The notes: a model not told the origin generated them from the letters alone. DNA of 64,000 nt from Lacticaseibacillus rhamnosus (GCF_900636965.1 NZ_LR134331.1:1736001-1800000), one strand, 5' to 3'; numbered from the stretch's first letter, positions 1 through 8,361 are shown. A program made the numbers and translations.

Positions 1-1
1 T

Positions 2-898
2 TTTATGAGTAAAACGTTAGGCCTGCATTTAATTAAGAAAACGGTCAACCAAGACGCCTTGGACACCTATCATTTTTATTTCACCGATGACCAAGGCACG
101 GCCGGCACCGACATGACCTTCTTCACCTTCCCTAATCAGGAAAAAGGCAAAAAAGGCACCAACATGATCTCGCGCGCCAGCTTCCGGGTTCCCAGTGACG
201 CCGCTTTGGACTACTGGTTGAAACGGTTTGCTGACAAAGGGGTAGCAAATGACGGGATTAACACCCAATTTGACGCGAAAATCATCAATTTCCACGACCA
301 GGATGATCAACAATATCAATTAATTTCGGACGAACACAACCATGGGGTGGCTGGTGGAACGCCATGGAAGCATAATGATGTTCCTGAAGAATTCGCAATC
401 ACCGGTCTCGGCCCAGTCACCGTCACGATTTTTAACCTCGGCCATATGCAGTATGTGCTGACCGAAATCATGGGCTACAAACAGATTGCCGAAGATGGTA
501 ACTGGTCGCTCTATGAAGTTGGTGATGGTGGTCATGGTGCGCAAGTGATTCTAGAGCATCGCGAGGATCTGCCAATTTCTGTTGAAGGGTTTGGCAACAT
601 TCATCACGCCGCTTTTTCTACTGATAATCGTGAGACTTTGGGCACCTGGATTGATCGGATTAAGCAATATCGTCTGCCACAATCAGGTTATGTCGATCGC
701 TTCTACTTTAAGTCCGAATACTTTCGGGCCGCGCCGCAAGTCCTGTTTGAACTGGCAACAACCGGTCCCGGCTTCTTACAGGATGAAACTTACGATGAAG
801 CCGGTATTCATCTTGAATTGCCGCCATTTTTGGAAAGCAAACGTGCGGAAATCGAACGCGGTCTGACCCCGGTTAAAACCGATTGGCGCGGCCGCTAA
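2..898 (+). CDS. VOC-family ring-cleaving dioxygenase-like protein (5' partial)
   Basis: Glyoxalase/VOC superfamily protein of the type annotated as ring-cleaving or hydroquinone dioxygenase in Firmicutes (MhqA/MhqO-like). The frame is open to the window edge. The residues around the ATG at position 5 (LGLHLIKKTVNQ) match the internal first-domain strand that in this family follows a conserved N-terminal HH motif, so that ATG is probably internal and the true start lies upstream. Two VOC half-domains are visible; the second contains GNIHHAAF and a later FELAT, which carry the usual His and Glu metal ligands. The next gene follows within 15 bases and is an esterase, the pairing seen in mhq-type quinone-detoxification operons. 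The substrate is not provable from sequence. Confidence 0.8.
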   Translation, partial: FMSKTLGLHLIKKTVNQDALDTYHFYFTDDQGTAGTDMTFFTFPNQEKGKKGTNMISRASFRVPSDAALDYWLKRFADKGVANDGINTQFDAKIINFHDQDDQQYQLISDEHNHGVAGGTPWKHNDVPEEFAITGLGPVTVTIFNLGHMQYVLTEIMGYKQIAEDGNWSLYEVGDGGHGAQVILEHREDLPISVEGFGNIHHAAFSTDNRETLGTWIDRIKQYRLPQSGYVDRFYFKSEYFRAAPQVLFELATTGPGFLQDETYDEAGIHLELPPFLESKRAEIERGLTPVKTDWRGR

Positions 899-913
899 GC
901 AACGGAGGTTATG

Positions 914-1555
914 ATGGCAGAAGAAAACGTAAATTATACATTTGTCAAAGGCGATCCCAGTGTGTCACCATTATTGTTACTGCATGGTCAAGGTGGCGAT
1001 GAAAATGATCTGCTGCCGATTGGTAAGTATCTCTCACCCAATAGTCCGATGCTTTCCATTCGTGGGCGCGTTCAGGAACAAGGGATGAACCGGTATTTCA
1101 AGCATTCCGAAAACGGCGGCTTCGATCTGAATAATCTTGAACAGGAAACCACTTGGCTGTTTAAGGTATTAAATGAGCTTTGCCAGAAATTCAATATCGA
1201 TTATGAGCGGTTTATTGTGGTGGGCTATTCAAACGGCGCGAATGTAGCAGCCCGAGCCCTTTTAACTCGCAGTGACACTTTTCACACCGGAATCTTTTTC
1301 CATCCCATGGCGCTTTCAACCGTTGATTCCAAACAGGATTTAAGTGATGTCAAGGTTTGGATGTCCCATGGCGATCAAGATCCGATTGTGCCGGCGCAAA
1401 ACTTCAAGGTGTTAGATACTTATCTTGAAGAACAAGGCGCCGAGGTCACCATTTTCCGCCATGATCAGAGCCATAATTTGAATGAAGCAGAGTTAGCAAA
1501 TGCCAAGTCCTGGTTGGCTAATAGCGGCCGATTGCAGGATTGGCAACGGAGGTGA
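914..1555 (+). CDS. Carboxylesterase / phospholipase-type alpha/beta hydrolase
   Basis: Cytoplasmic serine hydrolase of 213 residues related to the MhqD/YodD carboxylesterases. The oxyanion region HGQGGDE lies near residue 24, the nucleophile elbow GYSNGAN places Ser at about 106, GDQDPIVP near 153 supplies the Asp, and SHN near 186 supplies the His, so the triad is intact. The ATG at 914 is preferred over 911 because the GGAGG at 904-908 lies only two bases from 911 and five from 914. It sits between a VOC dioxygenase and an oxidoreductase, all on the plus strand and tightly spaced, suggesting one operon acting on quinones or electrophiles. The substrate is inferred from context only. Confidence 0.85.
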   Translation: MAEENVNYTFVKGDPSVSPLLLLHGQGGDENDLLPIGKYLSPNSPMLSIRGRVQEQGMNRYFKHSENGGFDLNNLEQETTWLFKVLNELCQKFNIDYERFIVVGYSNGANVAARALLTRSDTFHTGIFFHPMALSTVDSKQDLSDVKVWMSHGDQDPIVPAQNFKVLDTYLEEQGAEVTIFRHDQSHNLNEAELANAKSWLANSGRLQDWQRR

Positions 1556-1560
1556 GCCAG

Positions 1561-2529
1561 ATGGAACGTTTTGGGTTTGAACAATATGGTAACCCAAGTG
1601 TCTTTGAAAGCATTGAGGCGCCTGTCCCGGAGCCAAAAGCCGGTCAGGTGCAGTTGCAAGTGTTGGGCTTTGGCCTTAACCCTTATGACGCTTCGTTGCG
1701 CCGTGGTGAACAGGCGGCTTTTCGCAAGGTTAAGTTTCCGGTCGTTCCGGGTACGGATGTGCTTGGCCGCATCACTAAGCTTGGCGAAGGCGTTAGTGAG
1801 TTTGCAGTTGGCGATTTAGTTATGAATTATCGACCCATTGGCGGTTACAGTGAATTTGTCACGGCATCAACTTCTAAGATCTATAAAAAGCCCACTGCCT
1901 TGAGTTTCCTTGATGCAGCAGCGCTTCCCCAAGTCGGGTTAGCCGCATTTAATATTTTGCATTACATGTTGGCGCTTAAGCCTGGGCAAACGTTGGGGAT
2001 TGTCGGTGCCAGCGGCGGTGTCGGAGCGATTTTGGTACAACTCGCCAAATTCGAGAAACTCAAGGTGATTGCCGTAGCGGGTGAGCAGCATCGCGAGTAT
2101 CTACGTCAATTAGGCGCCGATCAAATTTTCAGTTATACCGATGAACTGCCTGAGAATACGGCCGATGCTGTGGTCAATGCGGTTTTTGGCGCAGCAGATC
2201 ACGGTGCCGCATTGAAGCTGGTCAAGGCTGACGGGCAGTATGTGACGACTGCCTATGCCGACGTTGATCTCAGCACCAAACCAACCGTTGAACATCTGCA
2301 GTTAAATCCATCCAAGACCTACTCAGTCCACGATGGCTTTGCTTATCTCGTTGACGTCGCGCAAAAATGGGGGCTGCAAGTTCGCGTTGCCCAGACCTTC
2401 CCCTTCACTGTCGCCGGGGTCATTGCCGGCCATGAAATGTTAGAGACCCATCATGCGCCGGGCAAGCTAGTCGTCATGCAAGAGCGGCATGTGACGCACC
2501 CGGTTCGAAAAGAAATCAATCACCTTTAA
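1561..2529 (+). CDS. Zinc-independent quinone oxidoreductase-like MDR dehydrogenase
   Basis: Medium-chain dehydrogenase/reductase of 322 residues, NADPH:quinone reductase type. The N-terminal GroES-like domain contains the PGTDVLGRI stretch, and the nucleotide-binding fold has GASGGVGAI near residue 146. The cysteine cluster of structural-zinc alcohol dehydrogenases is absent. The ATG at 1561 has an ACGGAGG eight bases upstream; the TTG at 1540 belongs to a longer frame without a suitable site. It starts five bases after the esterase stop, so is very likely co-transcribed. Reduction of quinones or alkenals is the probable role. Confidence 0.85.
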   Translation: MERFGFEQYGNPSVFESIEAPVPEPKAGQVQLQVLGFGLNPYDASLRRGEQAAFRKVKFPVVPGTDVLGRITKLGEGVSEFAVGDLVMNYRPIGGYSEFVTASTSKIYKKPTALSFLDAAALPQVGLAAFNILHYMLALKPGQTLGIVGASGGVGAILVQLAKFEKLKVIAVAGEQHREYLRQLGADQIFSYTDELPENTADAVVNAVFGAADHGAALKLVKADGQYVTTAYADVDLSTKPTVEHLQLNPSKTYSVHDGFAYLVDVAQKWGLQVRVAQTFPFTVAGVIAGHEMLETHHAPGKLVVMQERHVTHPVRKEINHL

Positions 2530-2604
2530 CTAGCACTTAAAAACTGCTTGCGACTCGCCAATCTGCGCCGTATGATAAGCGCGTGACTGGAAAGGCGGGA
2601 CGAT

Positions 2605-3168
2605 ATGAAAATTGCAGTATATTGTGGTGCTAATCGTGGTGTCGATGGCGCATTCGTACAAGCCGCAACACGTGTAGGTGCATGGATTGCCCAACGTGGT
2701 GATACCCTGATTTATGGCGGTGGCAAACTCGGGTTAATGGGCGCAGTTGCTCAAAGCGCCTTGAAACATGGTGGCAAAGTGATTGGCATCATCCCTCAAG
2801 TGCTGGCAGATCGCGGTCTGGCTCTACCGAATCTGACCCAATTAGAAGTCGTCGAAGATATGGGCACGCGCAAAGCACGCATGATTGCGTTAGCGGATGC
2901 TGACATTGCCCTTCCCGGCGGTCCCGGTACGCTTGAGGAAATTACCGAAGCGATCTCGTTTTCACGGATCGGATTAAACGCTAGCCCGACGATCCTATTT
3001 AACCAAAATGATTATTACCGTCCGTTACAGCAAATGTATCAAACTGCGGTAACTCAGGGCTTCTTTGATCAGGACGCCTTTGATAATGTATTGTTCTCGT
3101 CGGATTTGCCGACAATCAGCAGCTTCATTGCCAACTATCAGCCACTGGGCGTTCGTCAATACCATTAG
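2605..3168 (+). CDS. LOG-family nucleoside-5'-monophosphate phosphoribohydrolase
   Basis: LOG (Lonely Guy) / YvdD-type Rossmann protein of 187 residues. The diagnostic PGGPGTLEE motif is at about 104-112 and the conserved Arg-Lys pair at about 89-90 (GTRKARM). Characterised members release the base from cytokinin-like or purine nucleotide monophosphates; the bacterial physiological role is often unknown. The ATG follows AAAGGCGGG. It is 75 bases after the oxidoreductase and ends at a hairpin terminator that also serves the convergent rplT operon. Confidence 0.88.
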   Translation: MKIAVYCGANRGVDGAFVQAATRVGAWIAQRGDTLIYGGGKLGLMGAVAQSALKHGGKVIGIIPQVLADRGLALPNLTQLEVVEDMGTRKARMIALADADIALPGGPGTLEEITEAISFSRIGLNASPTILFNQNDYYRPLQQMYQTAVTQGFFDQDAFDNVLFSSDLPTISSFIANYQPLGVRQYH

Positions 3169-3202
3169 CAGCTGGTTCTTGAATGCCATTTCAACTTGAT
3201 AC

Positions 3203-3249
3203 AAAAAGCACGCCGTTCCATTCACAAAGAATGAAACGACGTGCTTTTT
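3203..3249. terminator. Bidirectional terminator between LOG gene and rplT
   Basis: An A-tract and AAGCACG arm pair with CGTGCTT followed by a T-tract; the inner parts GTTYCATTC and GAATGAAAC also pair. It lies between convergent genes and has runs suited to termination on both strands. Confidence 0.8.
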
Positions 3250-3255
3250 AAATAC

Positions 3256-3612
3256 TTAGGCCAAAGCCTTCTTAGCAGTGTCTGCTAATGCTTTGAAACC
3301 ATCTGGATCGCTGACTGCAAGATCGGCAAGCATCTTACGGTTCATGTCGACATTAGCCACTTTCAAGCCGTGCATCAGCTTGCTGTAGGAAATATCGTTC
3401 ATCCGTGCTGCTGCGTTAATCCGGGCAATCCATAGACGCCGGAAGTCACGCTTGCGAGCGCGACGATCGCGGAAAGCATAACGGTATGAAACCATAACTT
3501 GGGCATTAGCTGCCTTAAACAGCAAATGCTTGGCACCACGATAACCCTTAGCGAGCTTCAGTACCTTCTTACGACGCTTACGAGTAACTGTTCCACCTTT
3601 AACACGTGGCAT
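3256..3612 (-). CDS. rplT: 50S ribosomal protein L20
   Basis: L20, 118 residues, standard length, strongly basic ([20 protein letters not shown] at the N-terminus). It binds 23S rRNA early in large-subunit assembly. In Firmicutes it is also the repressor of its own operon through the leader mRNA, and a leader with terminator is visible upstream of infC. It is the last gene of infC-rpmI-rplT. AGGAGG lies just upstream of the ATG. Confidence 0.99.
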   Translation of the reverse strand: MPRVKGGTVTRKRRKKVLKLAKGYRGAKHLLFKAANAQVMVSYRYAFRDRRARKRDFRRLWIARINAAARMNDISYSKLMHGLKVANVDMNRKMLADLAVSDPDGFKALADTAKKALA

Positions 3613-3646
3613 TAGAATTCCTCCTCAAATCAAATCCGATTGCTGA

Positions 3647-3847
3647 TTATTTCATCTGGCTGAGCATCTGGCGGATCCGCTTCATATCTGAGTGGGATAC
3701 CAATGCTGACTTGCGCAATTGACGACGCTGTTTCTTCGTCTTGCCGTGGAAACGGTGTGACGTATACGCGTGACCGCGCTTAAGGGCACCTGATGCGGTT
3801 TTCTTAAAACGCTTTGCAGAAGCGCGGTGGGTCTTGAATTTTGGCAT
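3647..3847 (-). CDS. rpmI: 50S ribosomal protein L35
   Basis: L35, 66 residues, the usual size, with the conserved basic N-terminus [17 protein letters not shown] and C-terminal [11 protein letters not shown]. Middle gene of the infC operon; GGAGGAAAAAG precedes the ATG. The gap to rplT is 34 bases. Confidence 0.99.
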
Positions 3848-3928
3848 GTCTTTTTCCTCCTCTAAACATCAACGCGCGCACAGCCGGTTAGGGCTGTGCA
3901 CGCCTTTGTATCATTAACCGATCAGTAA

Positions 3929-4444
3929 TTACTTTTCGGCTCGCGGTGCAAGCATCAAGAACATGCTGCGTCCGTCCATTTTCGGATGGGTTTCAACAGC
4001 AGCGATATCCTTAACGGCATCCGCCATCTGCTCAAGAACCTTGCGACCAAGATCCTTATGCGTGATTGCCCGTCCACGGAACCGAACGCTGACTTTGACT
4101 TTGTCGCCTTTATTCAGGAACTTAGTCGCGTTCTTCAAACGGGTATTGAAATCTGCTTCACCAATAGTTGGGCTCAGGCGGATTTCCTTGATGGTGACAG
4201 TCTTTTGTTTCTTCCGAGCATCGCGCTCTTTCTTCTGCAGCTCGAACCGGAACTTCCCGTAGTCCATGATGCGGGCTACCGGTGGCTTGGCATTAGGCGA
4301 TACTAGGACAACATCTAAGTTTGCATCCTCGGCAATGGCCAAGGCGTCACGCGTACTCTTAACGCCGAGCTGTTCACCGGTCTGGGAGATCAATCGAACT
4401 TCACGTGCGCGAATACTGTCATTGACTATCAGATCTCTTGCTAT
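3929..4444 (-). CDS. infC: Translation initiation factor IF-3 with apparent AUA start
   Basis: IF3 prevents premature joining of ribosomal subunits and discriminates against non-canonical start codons. Starting at the first conventional codon (TTG at 4393) would delete the conserved N-terminal segment. Upstream in the same frame the sequence reads [17 protein letters not shown], which is the normal IF3 N-terminus, and the frame meets a TGA nine bases before an ATA at 4444-4442. A strong GGAGGTGA lies about eight bases upstream of that ATA. The start is therefore inferred as ATA, giving 172 codons. Use of a discriminated codon by infC is established for E. coli (AUU) and fits IF3 autoregulation. 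First gene of infC-rpmI-rplT. Confidence 0.93.
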   Translation of the reverse strand: MARDLIVNDSIRAREVRLISQTGEQLGVKSTRDALAIAEDANLDVVLVSPNAKPPVARIMDYGKFRFELQKKERDARKKQKTVTIKEIRLSPTIGEADFNTRLKNATKFLNKGDKVKVSVRFRGRAITHKDLGRKVLEQMADAVKDIAAVETHPKMDGRSMFLMLAPRAEK

Positions 4445-4472
4445 GGTTGTTCACCTCCGTGTGAATTTCAGA

Positions 4473-4514
4473 GAAAAAACAAAAACAGCGTAGCCACAAA
4501 GGCCCCGCTGTTCA
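4473..4514 (-). promoter_or_regulatory. L20-leader-type attenuator upstream of infC
   Basis: Read on the minus strand, AACAGCG pairs with CGCTGTT around a 14-base loop and is followed by a run of T with a single G (4473-4484). It lies between the promoter at 4595-4623 and the infC Shine-Dalgarno, so it would stop leader transcription. Position and arrangement match the L20 leaders of Firmicutes, in which L20 stabilises the terminator. The L20-binding fold itself was not traced. Confidence 0.75.
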
Positions 4515-4594
4515 TTAAATACCGAACTAATAAGCCTAGAGGTCTAAAGACTTGGGCGAGAAGCGGGAACTTCTGCTTTTTCTCAACGTAGACA

Positions 4595-4623
4595 ACTATA
4601 CAGGAGTAACAACACGGCGTCAA
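4595..4623 (-). promoter_or_regulatory. Promoter of the infC-rpmI-rplT operon
   Basis: Minus strand -35 TTGACG at 4623-4618, 17-base spacer, -10 TATAGT at 4600-4595. The start point would be near 4588, giving a leader of about 145 bases before the infC start codon, enough to hold the attenuator. Confidence 0.75.
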
Positions 4624-4626
4624 GCT

Positions 4627-4651
4627 CCTGTCGGTTAAAATGCCCACATTA
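4627..4651. repeat. 25-base direct repeat, copy 1
   Basis: A 25-base string found again at 9461-9485 with one mismatch, in the same orientation. Its core is TAAAATGCCCACATTA. This copy abuts the -35 of the infC promoter on the upstream side. Confidence 0.7.
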
Positions 4652-4697
4652 TGTCTTTGCCCAATTGCGTATGTGGCACCGCGGTGATTGCCGACAG

Positions 4698-4751
4698 CGG
4701 CATAGCAGAGCCAATCTTATCATGGTGAGAAAGATGGGTTGTGCTATGCCG
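4698..4751. other. Long imperfect hairpin in the infC / AAA+ gene spacer
   Basis: CGGCATAGCA at 4698-4707 is perfectly complementary to TGCTATGCCG at 4742-4751; the next ten positions on each side pair at eight positions. There is no T-tract on either strand, so it is not a simple terminator. It lies between the infC promoter and the terminator of the AAA+ gene. The surrounding 4652-4835 shows no gene. Confidence 0.5.
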
Positions 4752-4835
4752 TCAAGGTGAGTTTGGGCCAAGGTGGGTGGGCAAATTGATTTTTGACTGA
4801 GGCGATTCCCTCGGCGAAGCGGCATGGGTTGATCT

Positions 4836-4891
4836 AAAAAGGCCTACAGTTTCAATGTTGGATATCCTCCAACACTAGAAAGTGTAGACCC
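4836..4891 (-). terminator. Terminator of the AAA+ ATPase gene
   Basis: On the minus strand GGTCTACACTTTC and TGTTGGA pair with TCCAACA and GAAA-CTGTAGGCC around a five-base loop, followed by TTTTT. A run of T on the plus side (ATTTTTT) makes it possibly bidirectional. Confidence 0.8.
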
Positions 4892-4925
4892 TAATTTTTT
4901 CATCATCAGGGGTCCTTTGCGACAA

Positions 4926-7484
4926 TTACGACCACGAGGAACTGTCAACCAAAAGAGCGTCTGAAATATGATGAACATCGAGATTTGGTTCTTTGTCGAG
5001 ATGGTCAGCCAGCCACAACTTGTGTTGGGAAATCAGTTTATCGGCGAAGTTGCGGGCCCAGCGACCGTTGCTTTGTTTGTTGGCAGGCAGCTGTTTGTAG
5101 TTTTTGACGACAACTGTGTGCAGGAGCTCGGTGTTGATGGTCCAGTGCTTGGTGACGATATTTTCGACGATTTGGGCAATTTCGTCAGGAGTGTAGGCCT
5201 CAAACTCCAACGTCAGCGGGACGCGTGAACGCAGGCCCGGGTTTGCTTCGAGGAAATCGTTCATGTCATTGGTGTAACCAGCAAAAATGGCAATAAACTT
5301 GTCACGGTTATTCTCAAGTTCGGTGATGAACGTTTCGATGGCCTCTTTGCCAAAATCGTTTTCCGATCCCTGACTGAGCTGGTAAGCCTCATCGACAAAT
5401 AGTACACCGCCCATCGCGTCACGAATTGCCTTACCGGTTTTCTGAGCGGTTTGGCCGATGTACTGGCCAACGAGGTCCGGACGAGCAACCTCGCTGACGG
5501 TATCCTTCGGCAGAATGCCAAGATTGTAAAATAGTTGGGCAATCAGCCGCGCAACTGTGGTCTTACCGGTTCCGGGCGGGCCAGCGAACACCATGTGATA
5601 GGTCGGCTTCGTGGCATCAGGCAGCTTGTCTTGCAGTGCCTGATCAACCTTAACCTGCTTAACCAAATCGTTAACAAACGCTTTGACGGAATTCAGTCCG
5701 ACCATCCCATTGAGTTGGCCAAGCAACGCATCAACTGCGGCTGCCTTTTCTTGACGGTCACCACCGGCCAGCTGGTCGATGATCGAATTAGGAATCGTGA
5801 ACAAGTTTTGGGAATCTTCAGGGAGACTAACGACGAAGGTCTGAATTAATTTTTCGTTGTAATTGCGGACCCAGCGGCCGTTGCTGTGGTCGACGTTGCC
5901 GATGAAGGCCTTGGTGACGGCTTGGGTGTAATGATCCTTATCGACTTTGTAGTCTTGGCGGTGCAGGTCCATCAGGCCAATTTGCGCGATTTCGGCAGGG
6001 GTGTAATCCTCAAACTCAAAGACATTCGGCGCCCGGGAGGTCAGACCAGGGTTCATGTTCATGAAATCCTGCATTTGCTTGGTGTAGCCGGCAAAAATAA
6101 TCATCAGGTCATCGCGATGGTCTTCCATATACTTGAGAATGGTGTCGATTGCCTCTTGCCCCCAGTTGACAGAGCCGCCTTCTTGATACAGGGTATAGGC
6201 CTCGTCAATGAAGAGCACGCCACCGGTTGCTGATTCTAGGACTTTTTTCGTTTGCACCGCAGTGCCGCCAACATTCTGTGACACGAGGTCTTCGCGTGAG
6301 ACTTCGACATAGTTATTCGATGGCAACACTCCGTTTTCATACATGATTTTGCCGACCAGTCGGGCCACCGTCGTCTTACCGGTGCCGGGATTGCCAAGAA
6401 ACAGCGAGTGCAGCGACTGGGCCGTGGCTTTGCTGCCTTGAGCCGCGCGTTTTTGATTGAAGCTGGCGACCTTGATGAACGTATCAACTTGTTTCTTCAG
6501 CTTGGTCAAACCGATCATCTCGTGTAACTGGTCAATCGCCGGTTTTTCGGCGGGTGGTTGCGCAGGTGCACTCGGGGCCTTCGCGGGCGGTGCGGCCGGC
6601 GTTTCAACCGGTTTATCATCTGCAGGCGGCTCGGCTTGGGCCGGTTGTTCCTCAGGGGTTCCATTACTGGTGGCAACTTGAGGCTGGCTGATCGCTGCCC
6701 CAGGCACATCAACGTCTGCATCGTCTTCAACCAAGATATTCAATGTGTGTAACGGGTCGATGTTCGACCGGGTCACCCGCATGCGACTATGGTCAACATT
6801 GGCATCGCTTTGGCCTTCCGGCACCACCAGCTCATCCACCTGCAGGACCGATCCATTACTGGCACTAATCATGAAATAATTCCTGCGCCGATCCGTCAGG
6901 TACAACGTATCCGCATTGAATTCGCTGTTGTCTTCCAAATGAATATTTTCGTGGATCTGATTACGCTGTGCGTCCAGCTTTGAACCATTGACATCAATGT
7001 CCACAATATCACACTGTGAGATCAGACCGTAAGCACCGTCAACCAAGTATAAACCGGTACCCGCTAAACCGTCGTTGGCATAGCGTGTTTCATGCGCCAG
7101 CTCGCACGCGGTCAGGCTGACCGTTCCACTGACGTAGACGACAGGATAGTCGGCTGCGACACGATTGTAAAAGGCAACGCTTGTGGCAATCATCTGACCG
7201 CCTTTATCCACATAAACCACGTTGCTTTTAGGTTTTGTGTTAATCAGGGTGACATTTTGAAGCTTCAACATGCCCCCTTCTTTAACGTCAAATTCTGTGT
7301 AGATCACGACGTCTGTCGGCGACTGACCGGCTCCATGAATTTCAAGCGTGCCACATTGAACGCCATCGACTGACTTATACTCCCCAGGGTCAATGACCAC
7401 GACATCGCCTTCTTCCGCCTTTATCACGGCATCATCGAAACTTGTCTTGCCGAACCCCATGCCAACACTGATTGCATGACGCAT
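4926..7484 (-). CDS. Tandem CbxX/CfxQ-type AAA+ ATPase with N-terminal beta-helix-like region
   Basis: 852 residues. Residues 1 to about 250 form short strand-turn repeats typical of right-handed parallel beta-helix proteins, starting with an ISVG...FDDAVIKAEEGDVVVIDPGEY module. A Pro/Ala/Glu-rich linker covers about 265-320. Two AAA+ domains follow, each with Walker A (GNPGTGKTT near 364, GPPGTGKTT near 635), Walker B GGVLFIDEAY / GGVLFVDEAY, and a C-terminal NGRWVRN / NGRWARN sensor-like motif. This is the CbxX/CfxQ/SpoVK/EccA family. The ATG at 7484 has AAGGAG eight bases upstream; the ATG at 7490 is too close and the longer frame to 7535 unsupported. It follows a membrane protein gene by 72 bases. 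Family members remodel protein complexes; the partner here is unknown. Confidence 0.88.
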   Translation of the reverse strand: MRHAISVGMGFGKTSFDDAVIKAEEGDVVVIDPGEYKSVDGVQCGTLEIHGAGQSPTDVVIYTEFDVKEGGMLKLQNVTLINTKPKSNVVYVDKGGQMIATSVAFYNRVAADYPVVYVSGTVSLTACELAHETRYANDGLAGTGLYLVDGAYGLISQCDIVDIDVNGSKLDAQRNQIHENIHLEDNSEFNADTLYLTDRRRNYFMISASNGSVLQVDELVVPEGQSDANVDHSRMRVTRSNIDPLHTLNILVEDDADVDVPGAAISQPQVATSNGTPEEQPAQAEPPADDKPVETPAAPPAKAPSAPAQPPAEKPAIDQLHEMIGLTKLKKQVDTFIKVASFNQKRAAQGSKATAQSLHSLFLGNPGTGKTTVARLVGKIMYENGVLPSNNYVEVSREDLVSQNVGGTAVQTKKVLESATGGVLFIDEAYTLYQEGGSVNWGQEAIDTILKYMEDHRDDLMIIFAGYTKQMQDFMNMNPGLTSRAPNVFEFEDYTPAEIAQIGLMDLHRQDYKVDKDHYTQAVTKAFIGNVDHSNGRWVRNYNEKLIQTFVVSLPEDSQNLFTIPNSIIDQLAGGDRQEKAAAVDALLGQLNGMVGLNSVKAFVNDLVKQVKVDQALQDKLPDATKPTYHMVFAGPPGTGKTTVARLIAQLFYNLGILPKDTVSEVARPDLVGQYIGQTAQKTGKAIRDAMGGVLFVDEAYQLSQGSENDFGKEAIETFITELENNRDKFIAIFAGYTNDMNDFLEANPGLRSRVPLTLEFEAYTPDEIAQIVENIVTKHWTINTELLHTVVVKNYKQLPANKQSNGRWARNFADKLISQHKLWLADHLDKEPNLDVHHISDALLVDSSSWS

Positions 7485-7515
7485 ACGCATCACTCCTTTG
7501 CTTTTTGATGCAAGC

Positions 7516-7552
7516 AACAACAGGCCTGACCCCATAGGTCTGACCTGTTGTT
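7516..7552 (-). other. Intergenic hairpin without T-tract
   Basis: AACAACAGG (7516-7524) pairs with CCTGTTGTT (7544-7552), with an inner GACC/GGTC pair. It lies in the 72-base spacer between the membrane protein gene and the AAA+ gene and lacks a T-run in the direction of transcription. It may set mRNA processing or the ratio of the two products. Confidence 0.55.
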
Positions 7553-7556
7553 ACGA

Positions 7557-8114
7557 TTACCCGTTGATTTTTTTGGCTTGTGCCCATATGTAAACCAAGC
7601 CGATTGTCCCCAACAGGAAACTGAACGTGAACTTTAGCATGAAAATGATGAACCGAAACGCCCCATAGATGAGGATCCACCACAGTGACTCGCCGATCAT
7701 CGCGACTGAGAAGCCGAAGAAAAAGTCACCTAACGTGCTTCGCTTGTCCCGCCTTTGGCCGATCGATTGCAGAATGGTGACGGTGAACGGATACAAGATC
7801 AAGTTGATCACCGACAGCATCAACGGCAACCCCATGGCCATCCCTAGTAGCAAGCCGGCCACGCCGAATGCGTATTGGATGATCCAAAACTTTATCGGTT
7901 GCATGGTAAAAATACGCTTGAACTGGTCGCCCTTTGACAACGTGTTTTTTGGGGCGGCTTCGGTACCAAACTTTGGACCTTGGGGAGTCGCAGTGTTCGG
8001 TTTGGCGTTAATCCCAAAGGCCTGTTTGGGTTGGTCTTTTGAAGCCGCAGATTCGGCTAATTTTGGCTTCTGGCCTGGTTGTGCACCTAGTCCAAATTTT
8101 GGCTTATTGTCCAT
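7557..8114 (-). CDS. Membrane protein with N-terminal F-G motif repeats
   Basis: 185 residues; no family recognised. The first ~70 residues are hydrophilic and low complexity with three related segments: KPKFGLGAQPG, KQAFGINAKPN and GPKFGTEAAPK. The rest holds about three to four hydrophobic segments (from FWIIQYAFGVAGLLL near residue 75 to the C-terminus) and a basic loop QRRDKR. GGAGGAACTAACAA precedes the ATG. It is upstream of and co-directional with the tandem AAA+ gene, so the F-G segments could be a docking tail for that ATPase; this is inference. Confidence 0.75.
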   Translation of the reverse strand: MDNKPKFGLGAQPGQKPKLAESAASKDQPKQAFGINAKPNTATPQGPKFGTEAAPKNTLSKGDQFKRIFTMQPIKFWIIQYAFGVAGLLLGMAMGLPLMLSVINLILYPFTVTILQSIGQRRDKRSTLGDFFFGFSVAMIGESLWWILIYGAFRFIIFMLKFTFSFLLGTIGLVYIWAQAKKING

Positions 8115-8314
8115 TTGTTAGTTCCTCCATTCGCTAAATTTGGCTGAAAAAATGGCAAAAAAATGAATACCTCATTCGTTCATGTTTCTGCCCAAATAGC
8201 TGGCACCACTGTTGCTCAGGTGCCGGTTACTTTGTCATCAGCTAACAACAACTTAGTTTAACGAATGATAGCGACACAATATGACATTAACTCACTTGGC
8301 AGCCGAAAATTGCC

Positions 8315-8351
8315 AAAAAAAAACAGGACACATCGAATTTTGATGCTCCTG
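8315..8351 (-). terminator. Terminator downstream of the WYL regulator
   Basis: Minus strand CAGGAGCATC and GATG-TG-TCCTG pair around AAAATTC, followed by eight or more T. It ends the WYL gene, which stops at 8362. Confidence 0.8.
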
Positions 8352-8361
8352 CAATTGCGAT

